This document shows positions 50,512-58,914 of a stretch of 64,000 nt of DNA, piece after piece. Below the pieces are notes generated by a model that saw only the letters and a list, made by a program, of their open reading frames with translations, ran no database searches and was not told where the DNA came from. A program made the translations under genes and the position numbers. The DNA lies in assembly GCA_029960065.1 (NCBI GenBank), contig JASCOF010000008.1:1-64000 (forward strand). Direction: 5' to 3'. Source of the DNA: Flavobacteriaceae bacterium PS02336 (lineage in GTDB: Bacteria > Bacteroidota > Bacteroidia > Flavobacteriales > Flavobacteriaceae). How positions within the stretch are numbered: position 1 is the first letter of the stretch; each line of letters starts with the position of its first letter.

Positions 50512-50657
50512 CCTAGCCCTGATAGTAATGGAAATACTTTGAAAAGAATTGCATTTTTTCCTGACAGAACAAAGCGACCAGCGGAAGCTCTTGTTATGGC
50601 TTTGGAAAAAAGCAATTTATTGAAAAGTATTGCAATGAATAGCAGGAATATGCTTCG
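50512..50657 (+). ncRNA. Candidate Flavo-1 structured RNA, copy 2
   Basis: It opens CCTAGCCCTGATAG, continues GGAAATACTTT, and ends AATGAATAGCAGGAATATGCTTC, matching both ends of copy 1 (13973-14119). Outer words AATACTTT and AAAGTATT pair. The centre GCGACCAGCGGAAGCTC is different from copy 1. It is in the spacer between the divergent propeller gene and ppk2, on the ppk2 strand, ending 37 nt before the ppk2 start. Confidence 0.55.
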
Positions 50658-50693
50658 TAAAAGTAGTATATTTATGATATAAAATTTGAAAAT

Positions 50694-51572
50694 ATGAAGT
50701 CAATAGATCCAAAAGATTTTAAAGTTGTAGATAAAGTAAAGTTAAATAAGCTTCCAACGTTGCTAGATATTGACGCTAATGACGATGAAAAAGAGGAAAA
50801 ACTGGATAAGGTTCAGGCTAAATTAAGCGATTTGCAGGATATCATGTATGCTCACAATAAATATTCGGTTTTGATTTGTCTTCAAGGAATGGATACTTCG
50901 GGAAAGGATAGTTTAATTAGAGAAGTTTTTAAAGAATTTAATCCTCGTGGGGTTGTGGTCCACAGTTTTAAAACGCCAAATTCAACCGAATTGGAACACG
51001 ATTATTTATGGCGTCATTATATTGCACTGCCAGAAAAAGGAAAGTTTGCGATTTTTAATAGAACACATTATGAGAATGTTTTGGTAACACGCGTGCATCC
51101 TGAATTTATTTTGGCAGAGAATTTACCAGATATTAAATCTGTTGATGATATTAAACCTAAATTCTGGGAAAATAGAATTAAACAAATCAATAATTTTGAA
51201 AAACATATTGCTGAAAACGGAACCATTGTAATGAAGTTTTTTCTGCATTTGAGTAAAGACGAACAGAAATCTCGTTTATTGCGTCGTTTGGAAGAGGGAA
51301 AACACAATTGGAAATTTTCGCCTGGAGATCTAAAAGAACGCGAACATTGGGATGAATATCAGCAGTATTATGAGGAAGCTATAAACCAAACTTCTAAAGA
51401 ACATGCGCCTTGGTATATTGTTCCGGCAGATGATAAAGATATGGCACGCTATATTGTGGCTAAAATTATCTGGGAAGAAATGAAACAATACAAAGATATT
51501 CAGGTGCCGGAATTGGCTAAAGAAATTAAAGATAATTTTGAAACTTATAAAAAGACTCTGGAGAATAGTTAA
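50694..51572 (+). CDS. ppk2: Polyphosphate kinase 2 family protein
   Basis: A 292-residue kinase using polyphosphate to phosphorylate nucleotides. Walker A GMDTSGKDS is at about 65-73; the lid/Walker B part has FNRTHYENVLVTRVHPE, and KEREHWDEYQQYYEEAINQT follows. The length and motifs fit one-domain PPK2. Whether it makes ADP/ATP from AMP or GTP from GDP is not decided by sequence. It stands alone, with a Flavo-1-like block upstream and two hairpins downstream. Confidence 0.93.
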   Translation: MKSIDPKDFKVVDKVKLNKLPTLLDIDANDDEKEEKLDKVQAKLSDLQDIMYAHNKYSVLICLQGMDTSGKDSLIREVFKEFNPRGVVVHSFKTPNSTELEHDYLWRHYIALPEKGKFAIFNRTHYENVLVTRVHPEFILAENLPDIKSVDDIKPKFWENRIKQINNFEKHIAENGTIVMKFFLHLSKDEQKSRLLRRLEEGKHNWKFSPGDLKEREHWDEYQQYYEEAINQTSKEHAPWYIVPADDKDMARYIVAKIIWEEMKQYKDIQVPELAKEIKDNFETYKKTLENS

Positions 51573-51602
51573 TTAGATAATTAGTCAATTTGATAATTTT
51601 TT

Positions 51603-51635
51603 AAACCCGACAGGTTTTTGAAACCTGTCGGGTTT
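51603..51635. repeat. AAACCCGACAGGTTT palindrome, copy 1
   Basis: AAACCCGACAGGTTT (51603-51617) and AAACCTGTCGGGTTT (51621-51635) are perfect 15-bp arms around TTG. A near-identical hairpin is at 57482-57514. Confidence 0.9.
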
Positions 51636-51670
51636 ATTATTTTGTTGAGATTTAAATTGTCATAAAATAA

Positions 51671-51705
51671 AAAATCCGACAGACTATGCGAGCTGTCGGA
51701 TTTTT
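51671..51705. terminator. Terminator between ppk2 and the barrel gene
   Basis: AAAATCCGACAG (51671-51682) and CTGTCGGATTTT (51693-51704) form a 12-bp perfect stem with T tract. It is bidirectional between convergent genes. Confidence 0.9.
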
Positions 51706-51737
51706 ACCAAAAACAAAATAATAAATTAAACCTATCT

Positions 51738-52256
51738 TTATAATTTAAAACCATACGCAACACGCAGTGCTACTTGGTTGGTTCTAAAATCGTGATAATC
51801 TTCATAACGAACACTTAAGTCGATGTATTTATTGGCATATCCAATTCCTGGAGCCCATAAAAAACTCGTTTTATCGTAACCATTTGTTACAGCAAAACCA
51901 GCACCCACTTCTCCTAAAACATAAAATTGATCTTTTAAAACAAAGGCTTTAAAACCTGCTTTAGCGGGAATAAATCCAAGATCTTTTATGTTGTTTCCAA
52001 GGTCATCTTTGCCCATAAATAGGTTTGTAAAACCTGTTGTTAAGGTCAATGATGTTTTCTTAGAAAGGTCATATTGTAAACGAACGTCTCCTCCAAGAGC
52101 CCAGTCGTAATCGCCATCGGTCGGTAAACCTCCGTTTAAACCGAATCCTAATCTAAATCCTTGATCGTAATTTGTTGCTTCTGTTTCTTGAGCGAAAGTT
52201 GTGTTAGAGAATAAAAAAGCAAAAGCAGCTAGGCAAATAATCTGTAATTTTTTCAT
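51738..52256 (-). CDS. Outer membrane beta-barrel protein
   Basis: A 172-residue protein with a signal peptide (about 1-22, ending TTFAQ). Alternating strands typical of small porin-like barrels follow: GFRLGFGLNGGLPT, GGDVRLQYDLSKKTSLTLTTGFTNLF, FYVLGEVGAGFAV and IDLSVRYEDYHDF, ending with an aromatic-rich VALRVAYGFKL (last residue Leu after Lys-Phe pattern). The role is unknown. It is alone, with a convergent ppk2 on one side. Confidence 0.85.
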   Translation of the reverse strand: MKKLQIICLAAFAFLFSNTTFAQETEATNYDQGFRLGFGLNGGLPTDGDYDWALGGDVRLQYDLSKKTSLTLTTGFTNLFMGKDDLGNNIKDLGFIPAKAGFKAFVLKDQFYVLGEVGAGFAVTNGYDKTSFLWAPGIGYANKYIDLSVRYEDYHDFRTNQVALRVAYGFKL

Positions 52257-52418
52257 GGCTTATATCTTTGAATTATTAATAATGTAAAAGTAAAACGGAG
52301 GTATTTGCAGATTGTTATACAATTTTTAAAAATCTTTATATAATATTGAGTTCATCTTATTTTTGTCTTAAAATTGGGATATAATTTTATTAATAGGATA
52401 GAATTCGAAGCTTCTGAT

Positions 52419-52426
52419 TATCTTTG
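52419..52426 (+). promoter_or_regulatory. Putative MATE -7 box
   Basis: TATCTTTG followed by CC matches TAnnTTTG exactly and lies 21 nt before the GTG start. Confidence 0.6.
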
Positions 52427-52446
52427 CCGACTAAAATTGATTACAA

Positions 52447-53832
52447 GTGAATTTAAAGCAGTACACCAAAGAGTTTTCGTATAATTTAAGACTGGCTTAT
52501 CCTGTCATTTTAGGAATGGTCGGGCATACCTTAATTGGTATTGTCGATAATATTATGGTGGGAAAAATTGGAAGTACAGAATTAGCGGCAGTTTCGTTGG
52601 GAAACAGTATGATTTTTATTGCAATGTCTCTAGGAATTGGTTTCTCTACAGCAGTAACACCAATTGTTGCTGAGGGCGATGCTGAAAAAAATGATACTAA
52701 AATTCGATCTGCATTTCATCATGGATTGTTTCTTTGTACAATTTTAGGAATAATACTTTTTAGTGTTATTATGTGTGCAAAACCCATAATGGAATTGCTA
52801 AAACAACCAGAAGACGTTATTGTCTTGGCAAAACCTTATTTAGGATGGGTTGCTTTTTCGTTGATTCCGTTGGTAATGTATCAAGGTTATAAACAGTTCG
52901 CAGACGGAATGTCATTAACCAAATATTCGATGTACGCAATGGTTATGGCAAATGTGCTGCACGTTGGAATTAATTATGTCTTAATCTATGGAATTTGGAT
53001 TTTTCCAAAAATGGGAATCATCGGTGCTGCATTGGGTACTGTTATTTCGCGAATCTTTTTAGTAATGTTTATGCATATAATGCTTTCTAGAAGAGAGGAT
53101 TTAAAGCGTTTTTTTAAAGGTTTTAGTTTTAATGAAATCAAAAAAGCTACCATAAAAAAGATTATAAGCATTGGTTTTCCATCGGCAATGCAAATGTTAT
53201 TTGAGGTAGTTTTATTTACAGCTTCAATCTGGCTTTGCGGCAATATTGGCAAAACCAGTCAGGCAGCCAACCAGATTGCATTGAGTCTGGCTTCGCTTAC
53301 CTTTATGTTTGCTATGGGATTAAGTGTCACTTCTATGATTCGTGTAAGTAACCAGAGAGGCTTAACAGATTATAAAAAACTGCTTGTTGTGGCAAGATCT
53401 ATTTTCCTGCTGGCAATTGTTTTAGAAGTTTTCTTTGCTTTGATTTTTATTGCCTTTCATACCGTTTTGCCGCATATCTTTTTAAATATGGAAAACACGA
53501 TTCAGCTTACAGATAATACAGAAGTAATTGCAATTGCTTCGAAATTATTGCTGATAGCCGCAGTCTTTCAAATTTCTGATGGAATTCAAGTTGTGGTTTT
53601 AGGTGCGCTCAGAGGATTGCAGGATGTTAAAATCCCAATGTATATTACTTTCGTAGCCTATTGGGTAATTGGTTTTCCGATTTCCTATTATTTAGGAGAA
53701 CATACTGAATTGAAAGCACAGGGAGTTTGGATTGGACTTTTGGCAGGTTTAACGGCAGCAGCTGTAATGCTTTATTTGCGCTTTAATTATCTGACTAAGA
53801 AATTAATTACAAATTCGGTTTCAAATAACTAA
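52447..53832 (+). CDS. MATE family efflux transporter
   Basis: A 461-residue inner-membrane exporter with about 12 helices, related to NorM. The first helix includes LAYPVILGMVGHTLIGIVDNIMVG, with DNIMVG typical of the family; a second-half copy SIGFPSAMQMLFEVVLFTASIWL starts the second bundle. MATE proteins expel drugs or metabolites using Na+ or H+. The start codon is GTG at 52447. It is followed by a small hypothetical gene. Confidence 0.94.
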   Translation: MNLKQYTKEFSYNLRLAYPVILGMVGHTLIGIVDNIMVGKIGSTELAAVSLGNSMIFIAMSLGIGFSTAVTPIVAEGDAEKNDTKIRSAFHHGLFLCTILGIILFSVIMCAKPIMELLKQPEDVIVLAKPYLGWVAFSLIPLVMYQGYKQFADGMSLTKYSMYAMVMANVLHVGINYVLIYGIWIFPKMGIIGAALGTVISRIFLVMFMHIMLSRREDLKRFFKGFSFNEIKKATIKKIISIGFPSAMQMLFEVVLFTASIWLCGNIGKTSQAANQIALSLASLTFMFAMGLSVTSMIRVSNQRGLTDYKKLLVVARSIFLLAIVLEVFFALIFIAFHTVLPHIFLNMENTIQLTDNTEVIAIASKLLLIAAVFQISDGIQVVVLGALRGLQDVKIPMYITFVAYWVIGFPISYYLGEHTELKAQGVWIGLLAGLTAAAVMLYLRFNYLTKKLITNSVSNN

Positions 53833-53924
53833 ATTTGAAAAATATAAGCCACTCTCCATAAAGAAATTTTTTTAAACTTTATAAGCTGTGGCGCAAAATA
53901 ATAACCATTAATAAAAAAATAAAC

Positions 53925-54152
53925 ATGGAATTACCTAAATTTTTACTTGGAGACAACACTGATTTTCCAGACGATATTTTCATCATTCATCTTGATTATC
54001 CTAGATTTATTATTAATCTGAAAGATGATGAGGTGGAGTTCTTAGAAGAACCGGAAGATCTTGATGAAGCAGAATTAAATGCCGAAATGGAAAGTTTAAT
54101 TGAAAAAGCTAACGATTTTTATGATCGTGAAGTAAATCGCTACGAACAGTAA
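53925..54152 (+). CDS. Small acidic hypothetical protein
   Basis: A 75-residue, strongly acidic cytoplasmic protein: LLGDNTDFPDDIFIIHLDYPRFIINL, then an acidic helix LDEAELNAEMESLIEKANDFYDREV. There is no signal or membrane helix. I believe it is conserved in flavobacteria but know no function. It precedes the sulfatase-like gene on the same strand by about 60 nt. Confidence 0.75.
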   Translation: MELPKFLLGDNTDFPDDIFIIHLDYPRFIINLKDDEVEFLEEPEDLDEAELNAEMESLIEKANDFYDREVNRYEQ

Positions 54153-54213
54153 GGATGTGCCTTTTGGACTTTTACTTTTAAGTTTATTTTTTACGTTCTT
54201 ATTTTATTTATAA

Positions 54214-56148
54214 ATGAAAAAATTAAGTTTTTTAAAACCGATTTTAAATTTTATTTTAATCGGTTTACTGATTACCACTTTAAGCCGTCTGTTTTTATTT
54301 TTCCTTTTTAAAGAAAGAGTAGAACAGACGCCAGATTTCTGGTATATATTTCCAATCGGTCTTCGAATGGATTTGATATTACTTTGTTACCTGTCATTTC
54401 TGCCCGCTTTGTTAATCACTTTTTTACCTAATAAATGGCTGAAATTTACCAATAGGTTTCTGGTAATTTACAGTTTTTTATTCCTGTTTTTAATCCTCTT
54501 TGTTGAGTTAGCTTCGCCAGATTTTGTAAAGCAATATGATACGCGTCCGAATAAGATTTTCTTAGATTATCTTATTTATCCAAAGGAAGTAGTTGGGATG
54601 CTTTTAAAAAGTTATCTGACTTCTATAATTGTGACCTTTCTTATTTTGGGAGTTGTCCTGTATTTTGCTTTCAAAAAAGGGAAAAAGCTTTTTTATACTG
54701 CAAGTACAGATTATAAGTTTAAATTGATGGTTTTTCCATTGCTGGCTTTTTTATTGTTTTTTGGAGCCCGTTCAAGTTTGACTTCAAAACGTCCAATTAA
54801 TGCGAGTAATGCTGTTTTCTCTACCGATCAATTGACGAATACTCTTGGTTTAAATTCGTTTTATACAGTCGCTTTTGCTGCTTACTCGATTAAGAATGAA
54901 GGAAACACCAAGATGTATGGTAAAATGGATGAAGCCGAAGCAATTGCTCGTGTAAAAAAATACATGATTGCTGGCCCAAGTGATTTCACAGATGCAACCA
55001 TTCCTTTTTTACATGTACAGCAGCCAGATTCTGTAAGACAAAAGCCTTATAATCTGATTATTTTCCTGCAAGAAAGTTTAGGCGCAGAGTATGTTGGAAT
55101 TTTAGGCGGAAAACCATTAACTCCAGAGTTTGATAAATTATCGAAAGAAGGAACATTATTTACCAATTTGTATTGCACGGGAACCAGAAGCGTCCGCGGA
55201 ATTGAAGCAGTTGTAACGGGATTTTTACCTTCGCCTTCTGAAAGTGTTGTAAAACTTGGTAACTCACAGCAGGGCTTTTTTACTTTAGCGGAAGCGTTAA
55301 AACAAAAAGGTTACGATACGAGTTTCATTTACGGCGGTATGGCAAATTTTGATAATATGGCTTCTTTTTTTAATGGAAATGGTTTCAGTGATATTGTAGA
55401 TCAAGAAGATTTTGAATCTGATGGAAATAAATATGCTTTTAAAGGAACTTGGGGATACTCTGATGAAGATTTGGTGACCAAAGCCAATCAGTATTTTAAA
55501 TTAAAAGGAAATAAACCATTTTTCTCTTTAATGTTCTCGACTTCCAATCATGAACCGTTTGAATATCCTGCGGGAAGAATTAAACCTTATGATAAAAAGC
55601 CGGCAACAGTAAATAATGCGATGAAGTATGCTGATTTCTCTATTGGGAAATTCTTCGAATTGGCTAAAAAAGAAGCGTATTTTAAAAATACCATTTTCAT
55701 CGTAATTGCAGATCACAATACTAGAACATACGGAAAGAATTTAGTGCCAATAAATAAATTTCATATCCCAGCATTTATTATGGGACCAGGAGTTCCAAAG
55801 AATGCGGTTTACAGTAAACTGGCAAGTCAGATCGATATTCCGCCAACTTTATTGAGTTATTTAGGACTTTCTTTTGAAACGCCGATGGTGGGTCGAAATT
55901 TGAATCAATTAGATCCAAAAGTACAGGGAAGATCTATCATGCAGTTTAATGATATCAATGCTTTTAGAGTCGAAAATCAAGTTGTAATCATGCAACCGAA
56001 CTTGAAGCCATTGCAGTTTGAAATCAAAAATGATACGACTTTAATTCCCGTAAAATTAAATGAAGAATTAGCAAAAGATGCTTTGGCACATGTAATTACA
56101 GCAGGGAATTTGTATAAGGAAAATAAGTATAAGTTAAGAGCTAAATAA
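54214..56148 (+). CDS. LTA-synthase-like membrane phosphotransferase
   Basis: A 644-residue protein with five N-terminal helices (about 10-30, 50-70, 80-100, 135-155, 168-186) and a C-terminal alkaline-phosphatase-fold domain. Metal ligand Glu287 is in FLQESLGAEY and nucleophile Thr324 in CTGTRSVRG, as in LTA synthases and phosphoglycerol transferases; ADHNTRTYG supplies later ligands. Gram-negative bacteria lack LTA, so it probably moves a phosphoglycerol or phosphoethanolamine group onto glycans or lipids; this is an inference. The gene is convergent with meaB, with a hairpin in between. Confidence 0.9.
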   Translation: MKKLSFLKPILNFILIGLLITTLSRLFLFFLFKERVEQTPDFWYIFPIGLRMDLILLCYLSFLPALLITFLPNKWLKFTNRFLVIYSFLFLFLILFVELASPDFVKQYDTRPNKIFLDYLIYPKEVVGMLLKSYLTSIIVTFLILGVVLYFAFKKGKKLFYTASTDYKFKLMVFPLLAFLLFFGARSSLTSKRPINASNAVFSTDQLTNTLGLNSFYTVAFAAYSIKNEGNTKMYGKMDEAEAIARVKKYMIAGPSDFTDATIPFLHVQQPDSVRQKPYNLIIFLQESLGAEYVGILGGKPLTPEFDKLSKEGTLFTNLYCTGTRSVRGIEAVVTGFLPSPSESVVKLGNSQQGFFTLAEALKQKGYDTSFIYGGMANFDNMASFFNGNGFSDIVDQEDFESDGNKYAFKGTWGYSDEDLVTKANQYFKLKGNKPFFSLMFSTSNHEPFEYPAGRIKPYDKKPATVNNAMKYADFSIGKFFELAKKEAYFKNTIFIVIADHNTRTYGKNLVPINKFHIPAFIMGPGVPKNAVYSKLASQIDIPPTLLSYLGLSFETPMVGRNLNQLDPKVQGRSIMQFNDINAFRVENQVVIMQPNLKPLQFEIKNDTTLIPVKLNEELAKDALAHVITAGNLYKENKYKLRAK

Positions 56149-56169
56149 AGGTTCAAAGGCTCACAGTTA

Positions 56170-56203
56170 CAAAGGGACAAAGGTTTAAAACTCTGTCCCT
56201 TTG
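56170..56203. repeat. CAAAGGGACAAAG palindrome
   Basis: CAAAGGGACAAAG (56170-56182) and CTCTGTCCCTTTG (56191-56203) are inverted copies in 12 of 13 positions. Further words AAGGTTCAAAGG (56148-56159) and GAATCTTTGTCACTTT extend it. It separates convergent genes and shares words with 32898-33079. Confidence 0.75.
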
Positions 56204-56211
56204 AATCTTTG

Positions 56212-57309
56212 TCACTTTTTTCCTTTATTAAAATAAAATTTTAATAAACTAGCAGCAGCTGTAAAAGGTGAAATTTCATTGTTTTGCACTGCTTTTTTAT
56301 TTTCTTCTAAAAGTGAAATAATTTCAGGCTGATTGAAGAAGTTTTGTTTTAATTGTTCATTAATGGTTTCCATCATCCAGAAATTATTCTGCTCGTTTCT
56401 TTTTTCTTGAAAGTATCCGGTTTCTTTAGTCATTTCAAAATAATCAGAAATAGTATTCCAGGTTTCAGAAATGCCTTCTTTAGTTATAGAACTGCAAGTG
56501 GTAACTTTTGGTTCCCAGTTTGATTTTTTTGGAGGAAATAAATGTAAAGCACGATTGAATTCAACTTTTGCCTGATTGGCTTTTTTGATATTATCGCCGT
56601 CTGCTTTGTTGATGACAATTGCATCTGCCATTTCCATAATACCGCGTTTAATACCTTGAAGTTCATCGCCAGCACCAGAAATTTTTAAAAGTAAAAAGAA
56701 ATCAACCATGCTGTGAACGGCAGTTTCACTTTGTCCCACACCAACTGTTTCAATAATAATAGTATCAAATCCTGCTGCTTCGCAAAGAATAATCGTTTCT
56801 CTGGTTTTGCGAGCTACACCTCCTAGAGTTTCTCCAGAAGCGCTTGGTCTTATAAAAGCATTTTCATCTTTAACCAATTCTTCCATTCGGGTTTTATCAC
56901 CCAGAATACTTCCATGCGAAAATGAACTGCTGGGATCAACCGCTAAAACAGCTGCTTTTTTTCCTAATTGAGTAAGATGTTTTCCAAAGGCCTCAATAAA
57001 AGTACTTTTTCCAACTCCGGGAACTCCAGTAATTCCAATGCGAATTGATTTGTTTGCGTGTGGTAAACAACCCTGAACGACTTCGCCTGCTTTTTCAAAA
57101 TGATCAGAATTAGTGCTTTCAATTAAAGTTATCGCACGGCTTAAGGAAGTTCTGTTTCCATTTAAAATGCCTTTGATTAATTCGTCAGAAGTAGGCTGTT
57201 GTCTGCGTTTGCTTTTAATTTGATTAATAGCCGAAATATTGGTTATTTCAGGTGGTGAAATTCCAGGTTTTTCAGAAAGGCTTCCAACTTGTTTATTGAA
57301 ATTTGACAA
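56212..57309 (-). CDS. meaB: Methylmalonyl-CoA mutase-associated GTPase MeaB
   Basis: A 365-residue G3E-family P-loop GTPase that protects and reloads adenosylcobalamin in methylmalonyl-CoA mutase. Walker A is GITGVPGVGKST (about 92-103); DPSSSFSHGSILGDKTRM, IIETVGVGQSE and NKAD (GTP specificity) follow, and the C-terminal dimerisation arm ends the protein. The start codon appears to be TTG at 57309, as no nearby in-frame ATG exists. The mutase genes are at 10.0-13.6 kb, not adjacent. Confidence 0.95.
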   Translation of the reverse strand: MSNFNKQVGSLSEKPGISPPEITNISAINQIKSKRRQQPTSDELIKGILNGNRTSLSRAITLIESTNSDHFEKAGEVVQGCLPHANKSIRIGITGVPGVGKSTFIEAFGKHLTQLGKKAAVLAVDPSSSFSHGSILGDKTRMEELVKDENAFIRPSASGETLGGVARKTRETIILCEAAGFDTIIIETVGVGQSETAVHSMVDFFLLLKISGAGDELQGIKRGIMEMADAIVINKADGDNIKKANQAKVEFNRALHLFPPKKSNWEPKVTTCSSITKEGISETWNTISDYFEMTKETGYFQEKRNEQNNFWMMETINEQLKQNFFNQPEIISLLEENKKAVQNNEISPFTAAASLLKFYFNKGKK

Positions 57310-57381
57310 AATGCACTTTTTAGAAATGTAAAAGTACAGAAAACAAAAACAGTTTCAAAAAGTTAGTTTGCCACTAATTAC

Positions 57382-57687
57382 ACGAATTTTCGCGAATTTG
57401 TTACGGCTTTTTTATCTTCCTGAGTGAAGTGAAGTTGAAGGGAAACCCAAATAGCTCATCAAAAATTATTTATATACTAAGAGACCCGACAGGTTTTTAA
57501 AACCTGTCGGGTCTGAACAATATTGTAAATTACTTTGCGTATCCTTCGACTTCGCTCAGGATGACATAAAGAACTCATAAAAATAATTCGTGAAAATTCG
57601 TTTAATTGCTTCGCCTGTTCACTATCGCTCGGGTCGTAACTAACAAAAATCTTAGAAGCTCAGCAACTTAGAACCTTAGCATCTTAA
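57382..57687. repeat. Multi-layer nested palindrome in the meaB/oxidoreductase spacer
   Basis: This 306-nt block fills most of a 381-nt gene-free spacer. Outer arms: 57382-57399 and 57584-57601 (16/18 inverted, core CGAATTTTCGCGAATT). Middle arms: 57418-57441 (TCCTGAGTGAAG...TTGAAGG, with a duplicated 5-nt GAAGT) and 57543-57561 (CCTTCGACTTCGCTCAGGA). Inner hairpin: 57482-57497 and 57499-57514, perfect 16 bp, core GACCCGACAGG. After the outer arm comes a separate word region with CTTAGAACCTTAGCATCTTAA (57648-57687), shared with 60735-60752. Confidence 0.85.
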
Positions 57688-57690
57688 AAA

Positions 57691-58332
57691 TTAATACCCA
57701 GCAGTAAATCTAACTTGGTGGTGTTTTGGAGTTTCAACTTCATCAGCTATTACAACTGCTAAATCTTCTACAGATAAAATACTTCTTTGCTCGTCATTAA
57801 AAACTGGATTTTCTAAACCTAAACGATATTTTCCTGTTCTTCCTGTTTTAGTTCCAGCATGCATTTCGAAAGCAGGACTAAAAAATGCCCAGTCTAAGTC
57901 TTTTTCTTCTTTAATTATATTTAAGTAATGTCTTGCTGCGTTTGCGCCAGGATAAATTTCTTTAGGAAAATCTGGAGTATCAACCGCTTGTAAATCTGGA
58001 GCTACGAATAAACTTCCTGCACCGCCAATTGTAATAAAACGTTTTACACCCGATTTTTTAACGGCTTCCTGAATTGCTTTTGAACCTGCTAAAAAGTCAT
58101 CGTAAATATTTGGGTTCGTCCATCCTGGATTGTAAGCGTTGATAACTGTATCGTGACCTTTTAAGATTTCTGCCAAAGCGTCTACGTTAAAAATATCTGC
58201 AGCAACCCAAGTTGCATTTGCAGTATCTTTTGGAGTTCTTGCAATGGCAGTAATTTCATGTTTTCTATCTGCTAATTCGTTTAAAATTGCTGAGCCAACA
58301 AATCCTGTTGCTCCGATAAGTGCGATTTTCAT
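57691..58332 (-). CDS. NAD(P)-binding oxidoreductase (YwnB-like)
   Basis: A 213-residue Rossmann-fold protein of the NAD(P)H-binding atypical SDR type. It opens KIALIGATGFVGSAILNEL with GATGFVG as the dinucleotide site; FITIGGAGSLF follows near residue 97, then an AFFSPAFEMHAG segment. The substrate is unknown. It follows the Rrf2 gene by 57 nt; a similar regulator/oxidoreductase pairing occurs as YwnA/YwnB in Bacillus. A TGTTACAG half-site lies just upstream (58361-58368), so Rrf2 control is likely. Confidence 0.85.
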   Translation of the reverse strand: MKIALIGATGFVGSAILNELADRKHEITAIARTPKDTANATWVAADIFNVDALAEILKGHDTVINAYNPGWTNPNIYDDFLAGSKAIQEAVKKSGVKRFITIGGAGSLFVAPDLQAVDTPDFPKEIYPGANAARHYLNIIKEEKDLDWAFFSPAFEMHAGTKTGRTGKYRLGLENPVFNDEQRSILSVEDLAVVIADEVETPKHHQVRFTAGY

Positions 58333-58389
58333 AATATATAAATTTATTTAGTAATAAAAAATGTTACAGTTTTGGTTAAAAAAATAGTT

Positions 58390-58797
58390 TTAAAATTGAT
58401 TCGAAAAATCTTCCAATGAAATTCCTTCCAGTTGTGCACTGACTTTTTGATTCATTTCGCTGTATAAAGCTTCCAAATGCTGATTGATATTTTTTCCAAC
58501 AGGACAATCAGGATTGGGCTGATTCTTTGCAAAACCTAAACCAATGGTTTCAAAAGTCATTTCGAATATTTGTTTTAAAGTCAGTTCAGCAGCGTTAACG
58601 GCCAATTTTGTACCACCATTTTTTCCTTCTTTACTTTCTACAATATGATGGGCTTTTAGGTTAGCAATTTCTTTTCGAACCAAAACAGGATTCAAATTAA
58701 TACTGCCTGCAATAAACTCCGAAGACAAAAAATCATTGGGAAATTTATGGAGTAAAGTAAGAATGTGAATCGTTATGGCAAATTTACCTGAAATCAT
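58390..58797 (-). CDS. Rrf2 family transcriptional regulator
   Basis: A 135-residue winged-helix regulator. The N-terminal HTH has the pattern ISGKFAITIHILTLL, then LSSEFIAGSINLNPVLVRKEIANLKAHHIVESKEGKNGGTKLA. The C-terminal part has just one Cys (DCPVGKNINQHLEALY), so an iron-sulfur cluster of the IscR/NsrR type is unlikely. It resembles YwnA. The promoter region holds a perfect 9-bp inverted repeat, so autoregulation is probable. It precedes the oxidoreductase gene. Confidence 0.92.
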   Translation of the reverse strand: MISGKFAITIHILTLLHKFPNDFLSSEFIAGSINLNPVLVRKEIANLKAHHIVESKEGKNGGTKLAVNAAELTLKQIFEMTFETIGLGFAKNQPNPDCPVGKNINQHLEALYSEMNQKVSAQLEGISLEDFSNQF

Positions 58798-58811
58798 ACT
58801 GTAATAAAATA

Positions 58812-58839
58812 TGTTACAAATTTATGTTTTTTTGTAACA
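58812..58839. promoter_or_regulatory. Rrf2 operator with overlapping -7 box
   Basis: TGTTACAAA (58812-58820) and TTTGTAACA (58831-58839) are a perfect inverted repeat with a 10-nt spacer. On the minus strand TAAATTTG (58817-58824) matches TAnnTTTG and overlaps the left half-site. It is 15 nt before the Rrf2 start, an ideal place for autorepression. Confidence 0.65.
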
Positions 58840-58869
58840 CAAAATACTAATTTAACTAAAAATTAATTC

Positions 58870-58899
58870 TTTGCCTCACATTTTAAATACTTATTTTTG
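58870..58899 (+). promoter_or_regulatory. AEC transporter promoter
   Basis: TTTG (58870-58873) and TATTTTTG (58892-58899), spaced 18 nt, match the -33/-7 consensus. The -7 box is 15 nt before the start codon. Confidence 0.65.
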
Positions 58900-58914
58900 T
58901 GATGAACTACAGAT

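Noticed and set aside
54214..56148. True lipoteichoic acid synthase
   Set aside because: The motifs fit the family, but Bacteroidota have no lipoteichoic acid, so only the broader phosphotransferase call is kept.
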